Positions 7,080 through 15,179 of a stretch of DNA of 18,422 nucleotides are shown here, piece by piece; the first letter of the stretch is position 1; every line of letters begins with the position of its first letter. Source of the DNA: GCA-2698665 sp038101125. Lineage in GTDB: Bacteria; Pseudomonadota; Gammaproteobacteria; GCA-002705445; GCA-002716945. The DNA lies in NCBI GenBank assembly GCA_038101125.1, contig JAYNVZ010000022.1, positions 1 to 18,422 of the forward strand. Reading direction: 5' to 3'. The notes beneath the pieces were generated by a model that saw only the letters and a list, made by a program, of their open reading frames with translations, ran no database searches and was not told the DNA's origin. A program made the position numbers and the translations under genes.

Positions 7080-9844
7080 TAGCCAAGTGTTCTCTGTTCA
7101 CCATCAGCATAGACATTGCTGTGACATCTGGAACATAAAAGAGGGTGTTGTTCAATCGTGCCTACTGTATCACTCATATGCCAGCATCGCTCGCATTTTG
7201 GATTATTATTTTTTTCTACTAGAATCTCTATTTCATTATTTTCAAATTTGGAGTTTAAATTACAGTCAGATGTAATAAAGATAAATTTTAATTCATCTTT
7301 ATAGCTGCTAAGGAGATCATATGTTTTATCATCAACATTTAAGTGGATAGTGGCTTCCAATGAGGATCCAATTATATCGTTGTTCCTAGCTTCATCTAGT
7401 TTTTTTGAAACTAACTGTTTTAAAGAAAATAACTTATCAGCAACTTTATTTTCATTATCATCTATTGAGAATTCATCATTTACCCATTCATCTAAAAATA
7501 CTGAATCGAACTTTCTATCATCGATCTGTTGATAAACTTCTTCTGCAGTAAATGATAAAATAGGAGCTATCCAAATATTCATCATTTTTAAAATATTGTA
7601 ACAAACATATTGACTAGCTCTCCTTGGGCCACCATCAACTTTAGATGTATATAATCTATCTTTAATTATATCTAAGTAATATCCTCCTAGTTGAACAGTG
7701 CAGAAATTTTGTATGTCTTGAACTATCTGATGGAACTTAAATTCATCATAATTTTTTCTGATAGATATTTGCAGTATTTGTGCTTGATTGAGTATCCACC
7801 TATCAACCAATGTTAACCCATCGGGAGTTTTATTATTTTTATTTGAATAATCAGATATATTAGACAATAAAAACTTTATTGTATTTCTGATTCGCCTGTA
7901 TCCTTCCGATGCTCTTTTTAAGATTTCTTCAGATATATGCATTTCTTTTGTGTAATCTGTAGTTGCAACCCATAATCTTAGAATATCCGAGCCTTTGCTC
8001 TTTATAATACTTTGGGGGGCTATTACGTTGCCTTGTGACTTAGACATCTTTTGTCCATTAGCATCAACCACAAAACCATGAGTTAAAACATTTTTATATG
8101 GAGGCTTATCCATAATTGCCATACCAGTTATCAGTGATGACTGAAACCAACCCCTATGTTGATCTGATCCTTCTAAATACAAATCAGCTGTATCCCCTAA
8201 ACCTCTCTGCTTCATGACAGCAATATGAGAAACACCAGAGTCAAACCATACATCTAGTGTATCAGTGACCATGTAATACTCATCCGGATTACTGATAAGT
8301 TTACTTTTGTCAAAATCGAACCACCCTTCGATATTTTCTCTAGAAATTATATCTGCAACTTTATCTAAGATCTTAGAAGTATCTATATGTAGTTCGTTGG
8401 TTTCTTTATTAACAAATAGTGGTATTGGTACTCCCCAAAATCTCTGTCTAGAAATACACCAGTCAGGTCTGTTTTTAATCATATTCTTGATACGATCATA
8501 ACCCCAACCAGGGACCCAGTTCACTTTATCTAAATTATCATTTATTTTTTTTCTCAAGGATCCTTGATCCATGCTAACAAACCACTGAGGTGTTGCTCTG
8601 AAAATTAGAGGAGTCTTGAATCGCCAGCAATGCGGGTAGCTATGATTATATTTCTCATGATGAAGGATTTTATCATTATCTACTAGACATTTGATGATAG
8701 GATCATTCGCTTTCCTGACATGCAAACCACCAAATAGTTCAAGACTTTCAATAAATATACCCTTATCATTTACTGGATTAAAAACTTCGAGATTGTTTTC
8801 GAGACCCGCTACATAGTCATCTTGTCCATGACCAGGAGCAATATGAACTAAGCCGGTTCCATTTTCAGTTGTAACATGTGCAGCAGTTATGATTGGAACT
8901 ACTTTATTATAAAATGGATGTTCTGTCTGAAACCCTAACAGGGAATCTCCCGTAAATTTTTTTATAAAATCTTTTGGTGCTATTTCATCTAGGGCTTTTT
9001 CAAAAAAATTATCCACTAGATCTTCCGCTATAATCACATGTTTATCTTTTATTTTCACTAAAACATAATCTATGTTGCTGCCGATAGCTATTGCTTGATT
9101 AGCTGGTAAAGTCCAAGGTGTAGTAGTCCAGATGCAACAATATATATCTCCTTTTAAATCTTCTAATGAAAAAATTTTCTTAAATTTATTTTGATCAGAA
9201 ATTTTGAATAAAATATCCACTGCATCTGACACTAGATCTTTGTATTCAACCTCTGCCTCAGCTAATGCAGATTCAGATTCAATACACCAATGTACTGGTT
9301 TGGAACCATGATAAATATGATTATTTTTTAGAATACTTGAAAAACTTTTCACAATCGACGCTTCAAAATCTTTATCCATACTGGTATATGGGTTTTCCCA
9401 GTCAGCAACTACGCCGAGTCTAATAAAATCTATTTTTTGTTTATTAATTTGTTTCGAAGCATATTCTCTACATGCTTTTCTAAATGCATTCTTATTATCT
9501 TTAAATTTAGATTTACCATACTTTTTTTCTACCATTAGCTCTATGGGTAATCCATGACAATCCCAACCAGGAATGAAAGGCGCATTAAAGCCAGAAAAGG
9601 TTTTACTTTTAGTAACAATATCTTTTAGAACTTTATTTACAGCATGACCTATATGGATATCGCCATTAGCATACGGAGGCCCATCATGGAGGATATAATT
9701 ATCAGATTCAGCATGTTTATCACGAATCTTCTTATACAAATTGATTGTATCCCAAAATTTTAAAATATCTGGCTCTCTTTGAGGTAAGTTAGCCTTCATT
9801 GGAAACTTAGTGCTTGGTAGATTTAATGTATCCTTATAATTCAT
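7079..9844 (-). CDS. ileS: Isoleucyl-tRNA synthetase
   Basis: This is a class I aminoacyl-tRNA synthetase of 921 residues, the usual bacterial length. HIGH is at 64-67 within PPYANGDIHIGH, KMSKS at 599-603, and the editing (CP1) domain lies between. WTTTPWTLPAN is seen in the CP1 region. A C-terminal zinc ribbon with Cys884, Cys887, Cys904 and Cys907 is intact, which marks the type found in most Gammaproteobacteria. It overlaps ribF by 4 nt (ATGA) and lspA by 1 nt. No T-box or other leader is present; expression is probably from upstream of murJ. Confidence 0.97.
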   Translation of the reverse strand: MNYKDTLNLPSTKFPMKANLPQREPDILKFWDTINLYKKIRDKHAESDNYILHDGPPYANGDIHIGHAVNKVLKDIVTKSKTFSGFNAPFIPGWDCHGLPIELMVEKKYGKSKFKDNKNAFRKACREYASKQINKQKIDFIRLGVVADWENPYTSMDKDFEASIVKSFSSILKNNHIYHGSKPVHWCIESESALAEAEVEYKDLVSDAVDILFKISDQNKFKKIFSLEDLKGDIYCCIWTTTPWTLPANQAIAIGSNIDYVLVKIKDKHVIIAEDLVDNFFEKALDEIAPKDFIKKFTGDSLLGFQTEHPFYNKVVPIITAAHVTTENGTGLVHIAPGHGQDDYVAGLENNLEVFNPVNDKGIFIESLELFGGLHVRKANDPIIKCLVDNDKILHHEKYNHSYPHCWRFKTPLIFRATPQWFVSMDQGSLRKKINDNLDKVNWVPGWGYDRIKNMIKNRPDWCISRQRFWGVPIPLFVNKETNELHIDTSKILDKVADIISRENIEGWFDFDKSKLISNPDEYYMVTDTLDVWFDSGVSHIAVMKQRGLGDTADLYLEGSDQHRGWFQSSLITGMAIMDKPPYKNVLTHGFVVDANGQKMSKSQGNVIAPQSIIKSKGSDILRLWVATTDYTKEMHISEEILKRASEGYRRIRNTIKFLLSNISDYSNKNNKTPDGLTLVDRWILNQAQILQISIRKNYDEFKFHQIVQDIQNFCTVQLGGYYLDIIKDRLYTSKVDGGPRRASQYVCYNILKMMNIWIAPILSFTAEEVYQQIDDRKFDSVFLDEWVNDEFSIDDNENKVADKLFSLKQLVSKKLDEARNNDIIGSSLEATIHLNVDDKTYDLLSSYKDELKFIFITSDCNLNSKFENNEIEILVEKNNNPKCERCWHMSDTVGTIEQHPLLCSRCHSNVYADGEQRTLG

Positions 9845-10764
9845 TGTAAATCCTTTAATAAAATTTCTGCCGCCTTTTTATCTTCATTCATTTGCTTAAT
9901 TAATTCATCCTGATTATCAAATTTGATCTGATCTCTGATCTTATCTATAAATATCACTTTTAATTGTTTTCCATATATATCAGATTCAAAATCTAAGATA
10001 TTTACTTCTAACACATGGTCTATACCGGAAAATGTCGGTTTATTTCCCCAGCTAGCTAGACCAAATAATTTTTTATCTTCAAATAAAATATTGACTAAAA
10101 ATATACCATTTATTGGATAAGATTTATATATTTCTATATTAGCGGTTGGATAACCAAGTCTTCTTCCTCTTTTTTCGCCATGAATAACTTTGCCTGATAA
10201 TGAAAATGGTACAGCTAATAGTTGGTTAGCTTCTTTGATTTTTCCATTTTTTATTAATATTCGTATATCTCTACTAGATATCTTATCGCTTGATATTTTA
10301 ACTAGATCTAATGATAGTAGATTATAACCGCCTAGTTCACTATATTTTTGGAGAAGTTCAATGTTACCCATTCGTTTGTATCCAAATTTAAAATCCTTGC
10401 CAACAATTAAATATTTCAATGATAATTTCTCAATCAATATATCTTTTATAAATATATTTTCGTTAATTTCAGAAAAACTTTTATCGAAAGGTATAACAAG
10501 TACCTGCTGTACCCCTAATTTTTCGAACACTTTATGTTTATCAGACATTTCCATCAATCTAAAAAACTCATTAGCCTTGAAATATTCTTCAGGCATTTGG
10601 TCGAATGTTAATACAGTTGGTACTAAATTATTTTCTTTTGCAATTCGAACAGTCTCTTTGACTAACTCAATATGACCCTTATGCATACCATCAAAATTAC
10701 CGATTGATATGCAATTGTTGCTAGTTGTTTTTTCTATGTTATTAATATCTTTTATTATTATCAT
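9841..10764 (-). CDS. ribF: Bifunctional riboflavin kinase / FAD synthetase RibF
   Basis: RibF phosphorylates riboflavin to FMN and adenylylates it to FAD. The N-terminal nucleotidyltransferase domain has GNFDGMHKGH at 22-31, GKDFKFGYKRMGN at 122-134 and ISSRDIR at 162-168. The C-terminal kinase domain has GRRLGYPTAN at 200-209 and the catalytic Glu253 in VLEVNILDF. Its 307 residues are normal. The gene sits between murJ and ileS with 4-nt ATGA overlaps on both sides. Flavin supply is relevant for DsrL and the geranylgeranyl-reductase-like enzyme nearby, but I draw no regulatory link from that. No FMN riboswitch is seen. Confidence 0.96.
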   Translation of the reverse strand: MIIIKDINNIEKTTSNNCISIGNFDGMHKGHIELVKETVRIAKENNLVPTVLTFDQMPEEYFKANEFFRLMEMSDKHKVFEKLGVQQVLVIPFDKSFSEINENIFIKDILIEKLSLKYLIVGKDFKFGYKRMGNIELLQKYSELGGYNLLSLDLVKISSDKISSRDIRILIKNGKIKEANQLLAVPFSLSGKVIHGEKRGRRLGYPTANIEIYKSYPINGIFLVNILFEDKKLFGLASWGNKPTFSGIDHVLEVNILDFESDIYGKQLKVIFIDKIRDQIKFDNQDELIKQMNEDKKAAEILLKDLQ

Positions 10765-12335
10765 GAGAGAGATTTCTTAAATTTATAGCCAAGGATATAC
10801 ATTGAAATAATATAAATCAATCCGCCCGTAATGATATATAACCCTAGCAATAAGCCCCTGATATAATATTCATTTTTAGCAAGCTCTATTGGTTGGATTA
10901 AAATACTTCCTAAAGTCACCAACATTATTATACAACTTACTATTGAAATAAATGGCTCTTTATTAAAAATATTAGAGTTATAGACTACTTCTTCTTTTTT
11001 TAATCTCAAGTATAGCAAGATCACCTGAATCCAGGCAGACAAAGATGTTGCTAAAGCTAGCATGGCATGCGCCCCATCAAAGGGATTAGATAAATAATAC
11101 AGAACAACTATCGTATTCATGAATATATTAAATGCTACAGCTATCAGCCCATACTTAACTGGCGTTTTAGTATTTTGTCTTGAGAAAAAACCTGTTAGCA
11201 AAACTTTCATTAAGATAAAAGCTGGTAAGCCAAGAGAATAAGCTACTAAACTAAGAGAGCTCATATTTGTGTCATTGTTGGTAAAATTTCCATACTGGAA
11301 TAGACTCATGATTATATGATCAGATAACAGTATCAGACCAAACATTGCAGGCAGGCTAAAGATCAAAACAACTTTTAATGAATTAGATAAGGTATTTTTA
11401 AAACCAATCATATCCTTTGAGGAATATTTCGCAGATAAAAGAGGCAAGATAACTGTTGCAATTGCAATACCAAATACACCTAAGGGAAATTCAACCAACC
11501 TGTCTGAATAATAAAGCCAACTTATACTACCAGGGGCTAGCATTGATGCGACAATAGAATCCACAATCAAATTAATTTGAACAACAGCAGTACCCACTAT
11601 TGCGGGTAACATCAATTTTAGGACTTTATTGACACCAATGAAACTAAAATTTATTCTTGGCATCACTAGAAGATTCATCTTGTATAGGAAAGGTAGTTGA
11701 ATAAAATATTGAATTATTCCTGCAATTAAAACACCGTAAGCCAGAGACATTATAGGTGTATAAGATAAATGAGAAGAATATATAGTTGCAGTTATCAGGG
11801 ATATATTTAGAAGAACTGGTGTAATTGACGGCAGTAAAAACTTATCATATGTATTAAAGATTCCTGCATACATCGCAGTTAATGAGATAAAGAATAAATA
11901 GGGGAAAGTAATTTTTAGCATATCAGAAGCAAGTGCATACCGTATATCATTTTCAGTAAAACCAGGTGCAAAAATATTAATGATATTCTCTGAAAAAACT
12001 ATCCCTAATAGAGTTATGAAGAATAATATTAATCCAAGATTACCTTGTATATAACTAATTAATTTTTTCACCTCTAGGGGTTTTGTCGTTTTGTACTCAT
12101 TTAATATAGGGACAAAAGATTGAATAAATGCGCCTTCAGCAAATAATCTTCTAAAAAAGTTTGGAATCTTAAATGCAACGAAAAAGGCATCTGTATTAGA
12201 GGATGCTCCGAATACATTTGCGAAAATAATATCCCTTATAAACCCAGAAACCCTGGAAATAAATGTCATCCCACCTACTATAAAAGATGATTTAACTACA
12301 GAATTTCTAGTATTTGCCTTGTTTTGGTCGATCAT
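10761..12335 (-). CDS. murJ: Lipid II flippase MurJ
   Basis: MurJ is an MOP-superfamily transporter that moves the peptidoglycan precursor lipid II across the inner membrane. Its 524 residues are mostly membrane helices. Residues known to be essential in E. coli are conserved at a constant offset: Arg28 and Arg34 (SRVSGFIRD), Asp49 (TDAFF), Arg62 (PNFFRRLFAEGAF) and Arg279 (YYSDRLVEFPLG). It is the first gene of the - strand operon and diverges from rpsT. I see no clear Shine-Dalgarno before its ATG and no confident promoter on its side of the 78-nt gap. Confidence 0.95.
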   Translation of the reverse strand: MIDQNKANTRNSVVKSSFIVGGMTFISRVSGFIRDIIFANVFGASSNTDAFFVAFKIPNFFRRLFAEGAFIQSFVPILNEYKTTKPLEVKKLISYIQGNLGLILFFITLLGIVFSENIINIFAPGFTENDIRYALASDMLKITFPYLFFISLTAMYAGIFNTYDKFLLPSITPVLLNISLITATIYSSHLSYTPIMSLAYGVLIAGIIQYFIQLPFLYKMNLLVMPRINFSFIGVNKVLKLMLPAIVGTAVVQINLIVDSIVASMLAPGSISWLYYSDRLVEFPLGVFGIAIATVILPLLSAKYSSKDMIGFKNTLSNSLKVVLIFSLPAMFGLILLSDHIIMSLFQYGNFTNNDTNMSSLSLVAYSLGLPAFILMKVLLTGFFSRQNTKTPVKYGLIAVAFNIFMNTIVVLYYLSNPFDGAHAMLALATSLSAWIQVILLYLRLKKEEVVYNSNIFNKEPFISIVSCIIMLVTLGSILIQPIELAKNEYYIRGLLLGLYIITGGLIYIISMYILGYKFKKSLS

Positions 12336-12348
12336 TTGTATCTAAATG

Positions 12349-12377
12349 TTGACAGTAATCCCCTTCACTGAGATAAT
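12349..12377 (+). promoter_or_regulatory. Near-consensus sigma-70 promoter of rpsT
   Basis: A perfect -35 TTGACA (12349-12354) is separated by exactly 17 nt from GATAAT (12372-12377), five of six matches to the -10 consensus. Transcription would begin near 12384, giving a leader of about 30 nt before the rpsT start. Strength and position suit a ribosomal protein gene. Confidence 0.85.
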
Positions 12378-12400
12378 CTTGTTTTATTTTACCTTTAATT

Positions 12401-12407
12401 GGAGAAG
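12401..12407 (+). promoter_or_regulatory. Shine-Dalgarno that sets the rpsT start
   Basis: GGAGAAG lies 6 nt before the TTG at 12414. It overlaps the first codons of a longer reading frame that begins with TTG at 12399, so the longer start is unlikely. Confidence 0.8.
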
Positions 12408-12413
12408 ATTACA

Positions 12414-12677
12414 TTGGCAAATACACCACAAGCAAGAAAAAGAGTTAGACAAGCGGTTAAGGCTCGAACAAGAAATGCTGCTCAGAAATCTAATTTTAGA
12501 TCTAGCATCAAGAAGGTTCTGAAATCATTGTCTGAGAAAAATAAAGATCAATCCAATGCTAATTTTAAAGAAGCTATGTCTATAATGGATAAATTAGTTA
12601 TCAAAGGTTTAATTCATAAAAACAAAGCAGCTAGACACAAGTCACGTCTTAATAAACATATACAAAAATTATCCTAG
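12414..12677 (+). CDS. rpsT: 30S ribosomal protein S20
   Basis: S20 binds 16S rRNA early in small-subunit assembly. The start is taken as TTG at 12414, giving 87 residues beginning Met-Ala-Asn-Thr-Pro-Gln-Ala-Arg-Lys-Arg. This is the family's usual N-terminus and length. Starting at the TTG at 12399 would add five residues that overlap the Shine-Dalgarno. E. coli rpsT also starts with UUG, a feature tied to its autoregulation. The protein is very basic and helical, as expected. It is a single-gene unit divergent from murJ, and its stop lies 2 nt from the end of the convergent proB. Confidence 0.95.
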   Translation: MANTPQARKRVRQAVKARTRNAAQKSNFRSSIKKVLKSLSEKNKDQSNANFKEAMSIMDKLVIKGLIHKNKAARHKSRLNKHIQKLS

Positions 12678-12679
12678 AT

Positions 12680-13453
12680 CTATTTTTCTGACTTGAAATA
12701 AGTACCAACCTTCTCATTAGAGAGTATTCTCTTTACGACATCACTTTCTAATCCTGAGGCAATAATTGCGTCAATACCGTTTTCAGAAATCATTTTGACT
12801 GCTTGTAATTTAGTTTTGAAACCACCAGTTCCTAGGTCGCTTTTTTCATGAGAATTATACTCATTAATATTAATATCTTTTATATTACAGTTTTCAATCA
12901 ATTTAGCATCATTATGTTTATCTGGATTCTTATTATAAAAACCTGATTGGTTTGTAAGTATTATCATAAGATCAGCATCTATGAGATTTGCAACCATAGC
13001 AGCAAGTTTATCATTATCTCCAAACCTTATCTCTTCTGTAGCTACAACATCATTTTCATTAATTATAGGAATAACATTTAAAAGAAGAAGTTTTTCAATC
13101 GTTGCTTTTGCATTCATGTATCTCCCATGATCATTCATATCATCATGAGTAAGAAGTACTTGTGCAATTAATTTATTAAAATTATTAAAATATTTTTCAT
13201 ATAAGCCCATCAATTGTTGTTGTCCAATTGCAGCTAATGCTTGGAGAGACTCAAGATCTTTTGGTTTATTATTGATATTGAGTATATTCATACCTTGGCT
13301 AATTGCGCCAGATGTAACAATAATAAATTGACTGTTTTTACTGAGATCAGATACCTGTCTCGTTAAATTTTCTATAATTTGTAAGGATGCAGAATTACTC
13401 TCACTAATAAGAGCACTGCCAATCTTTAGTACAACTTTATTGTATTTTTTCAT
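12680..13453 (-). CDS. proB: Glutamate 5-kinase, short form without PUA domain
   Basis: ProB phosphorylates glutamate in the first step of proline synthesis. Amino-acid-kinase motifs are clear: VLKIGSAL near the start, VTSGAISQGM, the ENDVVATEEIRFGDND substrate region, and GTGGFKTKLQA near the end. The protein is 257 residues and stops at the end of the kinase domain. E. coli ProB has 367 residues with a C-terminal PUA domain that is lacking here. I use the ATG at 13453; a GTG codon immediately upstream (13456) is an equally possible start. The 5' end overlaps obgE by 17-20 nt, and the stop is 2 nt from the rpsT stop. proA is not in this window. Confidence 0.94.
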   Translation of the reverse strand: MKKYNKVVLKIGSALISESNSASLQIIENLTRQVSDLSKNSQFIIVTSGAISQGMNILNINNKPKDLESLQALAAIGQQQLMGLYEKYFNNFNKLIAQVLLTHDDMNDHGRYMNAKATIEKLLLLNVIPIINENDVVATEEIRFGDNDKLAAMVANLIDADLMIILTNQSGFYNKNPDKHNDAKLIENCNIKDININEYNSHEKSDLGTGGFKTKLQAVKMISENGIDAIIASGLESDVVKRILSNEKVGTYFKSEK

Positions 13454-14459
13454 CACTCATCTCATCTCTTAAATATTCAATTATATCCTCACATAAATTA
13501 TTTAATCCTATACCTGCAATAGCAGAAGTATAGTATTTGTTTGATTGAATTGCATCCTTTGCATATTTCTTTAATTCCTCAAGTTCCTGTTGACTAAGAA
13601 CATCTATTTTATTGAACACATACCATTTATCTTTTTTACTTAGATCCTGATCATAATCTTTTAATTCTTTTGCTATCATGTCAACATCTTTCATTATTTG
13701 ATCTAGTTTGTTTTTCGATACGTCAATAACATGAAGCAACAACCGTGTCCGAGATATATGCTTAAGAAACTGAATGCCTAAACCAGCGCCTGTTGATGCA
13801 CCAACAATTAAACCAGGTAAATCTGCTACCACAAATTTTTCATAATCGCTTATAAGTACAACTCCAAGATTTGGATGGATTGTGGTGAATGCATAGTTTG
13901 CTATCTTTGGCTTAGCCATACTAACAGCAGCAAGTATAGAGCTCTTCCCAACATTTGGTAACCCAATTAGACCAACATCAGCAAGAACTTTTAGCACAAT
14001 TTTGAGTTGCCTTTCTTCGCCGACTTTTCCATCAGTAGTTTTTCTTGGCGCTCGATTAGTTGAGGTTTTAAATCTTGCATTACCAAGACCAAATTCTCCA
14101 CCTGAGGCAATAACTATTGATTGGCCATCTTTTTCTAGATCACAGATCAATTCTTCTGTATCTAGATCATAAATTACACTACCAGCTGGTAGTTGTATAA
14201 CTAGATCATCACCAGATCGACCTTTTTTATTTTTACCTCCACCTGTTTTACCATTAGGTGCGATAAATTTACTTCTATTTCTAAAGTCGGCAAGAGTATT
14301 AAGTCCATCTTTAGCCTTAATAATAACAGAGCCACCTTGACCTCCGTCACCACCATCAGGACCACCAAAGGGTATATACTTTTCTCTTCTAAAGCTAAGA
14401 CAGCCATTACCACCATTACCAGCTTTAACCAATATTATGGTTTCATCTATAAATTTCAT
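13437..14459 (-). CDS. obgE: Obg-family GTPase (CgtA/ObgE)
   Basis: This is a GTPase acting in 50S ribosome assembly and stress signalling. The N-terminal Obg domain (about 1-158) is glycine-rich (AGNGGNGCLSFRREKY, FGGPDGGDGGQGG). The G domain has G1 GLPNVGKS at 166-173, switch I Thr near 193, G3 DLPG at 213-216 and G4 NKID at 283-286. It ends at 340 residues, lacking much of the variable acidic tail of E. coli ObgE (390). It lies 18 nt after rpmA, the typical rplU-rpmA-obg order, and overlaps proB downstream. Confidence 0.96.
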   Translation of the reverse strand: MKFIDETIILVKAGNGGNGCLSFRREKYIPFGGPDGGDGGQGGSVIIKAKDGLNTLADFRNRSKFIAPNGKTGGGKNKKGRSGDDLVIQLPAGSVIYDLDTEELICDLEKDGQSIVIASGGEFGLGNARFKTSTNRAPRKTTDGKVGEERQLKIVLKVLADVGLIGLPNVGKSSILAAVSMAKPKIANYAFTTIHPNLGVVLISDYEKFVVADLPGLIVGASTGAGLGIQFLKHISRTRLLLHVIDVSKNKLDQIMKDVDMIAKELKDYDQDLSKKDKWYVFNKIDVLSQQELEELKKYAKDAIQSNKYYTSAIAGIGLNNLCEDIIEYLRDEMSDEKIQ

Positions 14460-14477
14460 ATTATTTGACTGAGGGTT

Positions 14478-14744
14478 TTAGATATTTTTTGTCGGTAAGA
14501 CACTAACAAACTTATGTTTGCCTAGACCTTTTTTTTGAAAAGTAACGTATCCATCTGCTTTAGCAAATAAGGTATGGTCTTTACCGCAGCCTACGTTAGT
14601 TCCTGCTTTTAACGGCGTACCTCTTTGACGAATAATGATATTGCCAGCTTTTACAAACTCGCTACCATATTTTTTGACTCCAAGTCTCTTGGACTCCGAA
14701 TCTCTTCCATTTTTGGTGCTACCGCCTGCTTTTTTATGAGCCAT
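14478..14744 (-). CDS. rpmA: 50S ribosomal protein L27
   Basis: L27 lies near the peptidyl-transferase centre. Its 88 residues begin MAHKKAGGSTKNGRDS, the canonical N-terminus without the cleaved extension seen in Firmicutes. The gene follows rplU by 9 nt, with an AAGG ribosome binding site that overlaps the rplU stop codon. Confidence 0.97.
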   Translation of the reverse strand: MAHKKAGGSTKNGRDSESKRLGVKKYGSEFVKAGNIIIRQRGTPLKAGTNVGCGKDHTLFAKADGYVTFQKKGLGKHKFVSVLPTKNI

Positions 14745-14753
14745 TTTTTTACC

Positions 14754-15053
14754 TTATTTAATTTTTTCTATTTTGACTTCTGTAAAGTCTTGTCTATGAC
14801 CATGTGATCTCATATAGTGTTTTCTACGTTTAAATTTTACTACACGAATTTTTTTATATCTACCATGTTTTTGTATGGTACCCGTTACCTTGATCTTTGA
14901 CCCTGAAATCATTGAATTTTTATCATCAAAAGCCATTAAGACATCATCAAAAGATACAGCTGTTCCTTCAGGAGAAGATATTAGATCTACTTTGATAGAA
15001 TCTCCTTCAGTTACCTTATACTGTTGACAGCCATTTTTGATTATTGCGTACAT
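14754..15053 (-). CDS. rplU: 50S ribosomal protein L21
   Basis: L21 binds 23S rRNA. The 99-residue protein starts MYAIIKNGCQQYKV and has the conserved basic KFKRRKHYMRSHGHRQ segment near its C-terminus. It is the first gene of rplU-rpmA-obgE-proB and diverges from ispB, as in E. coli. An AAAGGT element about 6 nt upstream can serve as its ribosome binding site. I found no confident sigma-70 promoter on its side of the 126-nt gap. Confidence 0.97.
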   Translation of the reverse strand: MYAIIKNGCQQYKVTEGDSIKVDLISSPEGTAVSFDDVLMAFDDKNSMISGSKIKVTGTIQKHGRYKKIRVVKFKRRKHYMRSHGHRQDFTEVKIEKIK

Positions 15054-15091
15054 CTCTTTACCTTTAAAACCAATGATTCTAACTTGTATTT

Positions 15092-15108
15092 AGTATTTAA
15101 TAAATACT
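15092..15108. promoter_or_regulatory. 17-bp palindrome between rplU and ispB
   Basis: AGTATTTA-A-TAAATACT is a perfect inverted repeat with 8-base arms around a single central base. It lies just upstream of a TATAAT box for ispB and about 40 nt upstream of the rplU start, in its leader. It could be an operator or a weak hairpin. In such AT-rich DNA it may also be chance. Confidence 0.35.
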
Positions 15109-15116
15109 TTTATCAC

Positions 15117-15122
15117 TATAAT
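15117..15122 (+). promoter_or_regulatory. Candidate -10 box for ispB
   Basis: A perfect TATAAT lies 57 nt before the ispB ATG. At 17-nt spacing the -35 position reads TATTTA, a poor match, so this is a tentative promoter. Confidence 0.4.
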
Positions 15123-15179
15123 TCATATATTTCGTATTTTCTTGTAGAACTAGTACTTTTAGCTATCTATCTGTAATAT

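Noticed and set aside
7087..8501. Small + strand open frames inside ileS (7087-7275, 7350-7532, 8307-8501)
   Set aside because: They are antisense shadows of a well-conserved gene, with no ribosome binding site or family resemblance.
10361..10675. 104-codon + strand frame inside ribF
   Set aside because: It is antisense to a conserved bifunctional enzyme; long chance frames are common in AT-rich DNA on the opposite strand.
12399..12401. Upstream TTG as the rpsT start
   Set aside because: It would place the Shine-Dalgarno inside the coding region and add residues not found in S20.
12336..12413. A promoter for murJ on the - strand
   Set aside because: GATTAT and TAAAAT boxes exist, but none has a credible -35 at 16-18 nt, so I do not call one.
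14201..14416. Second - strand frame inside obgE
   Set aside because: It is an out-of-frame product of the glycine-rich Obg domain with biased composition.
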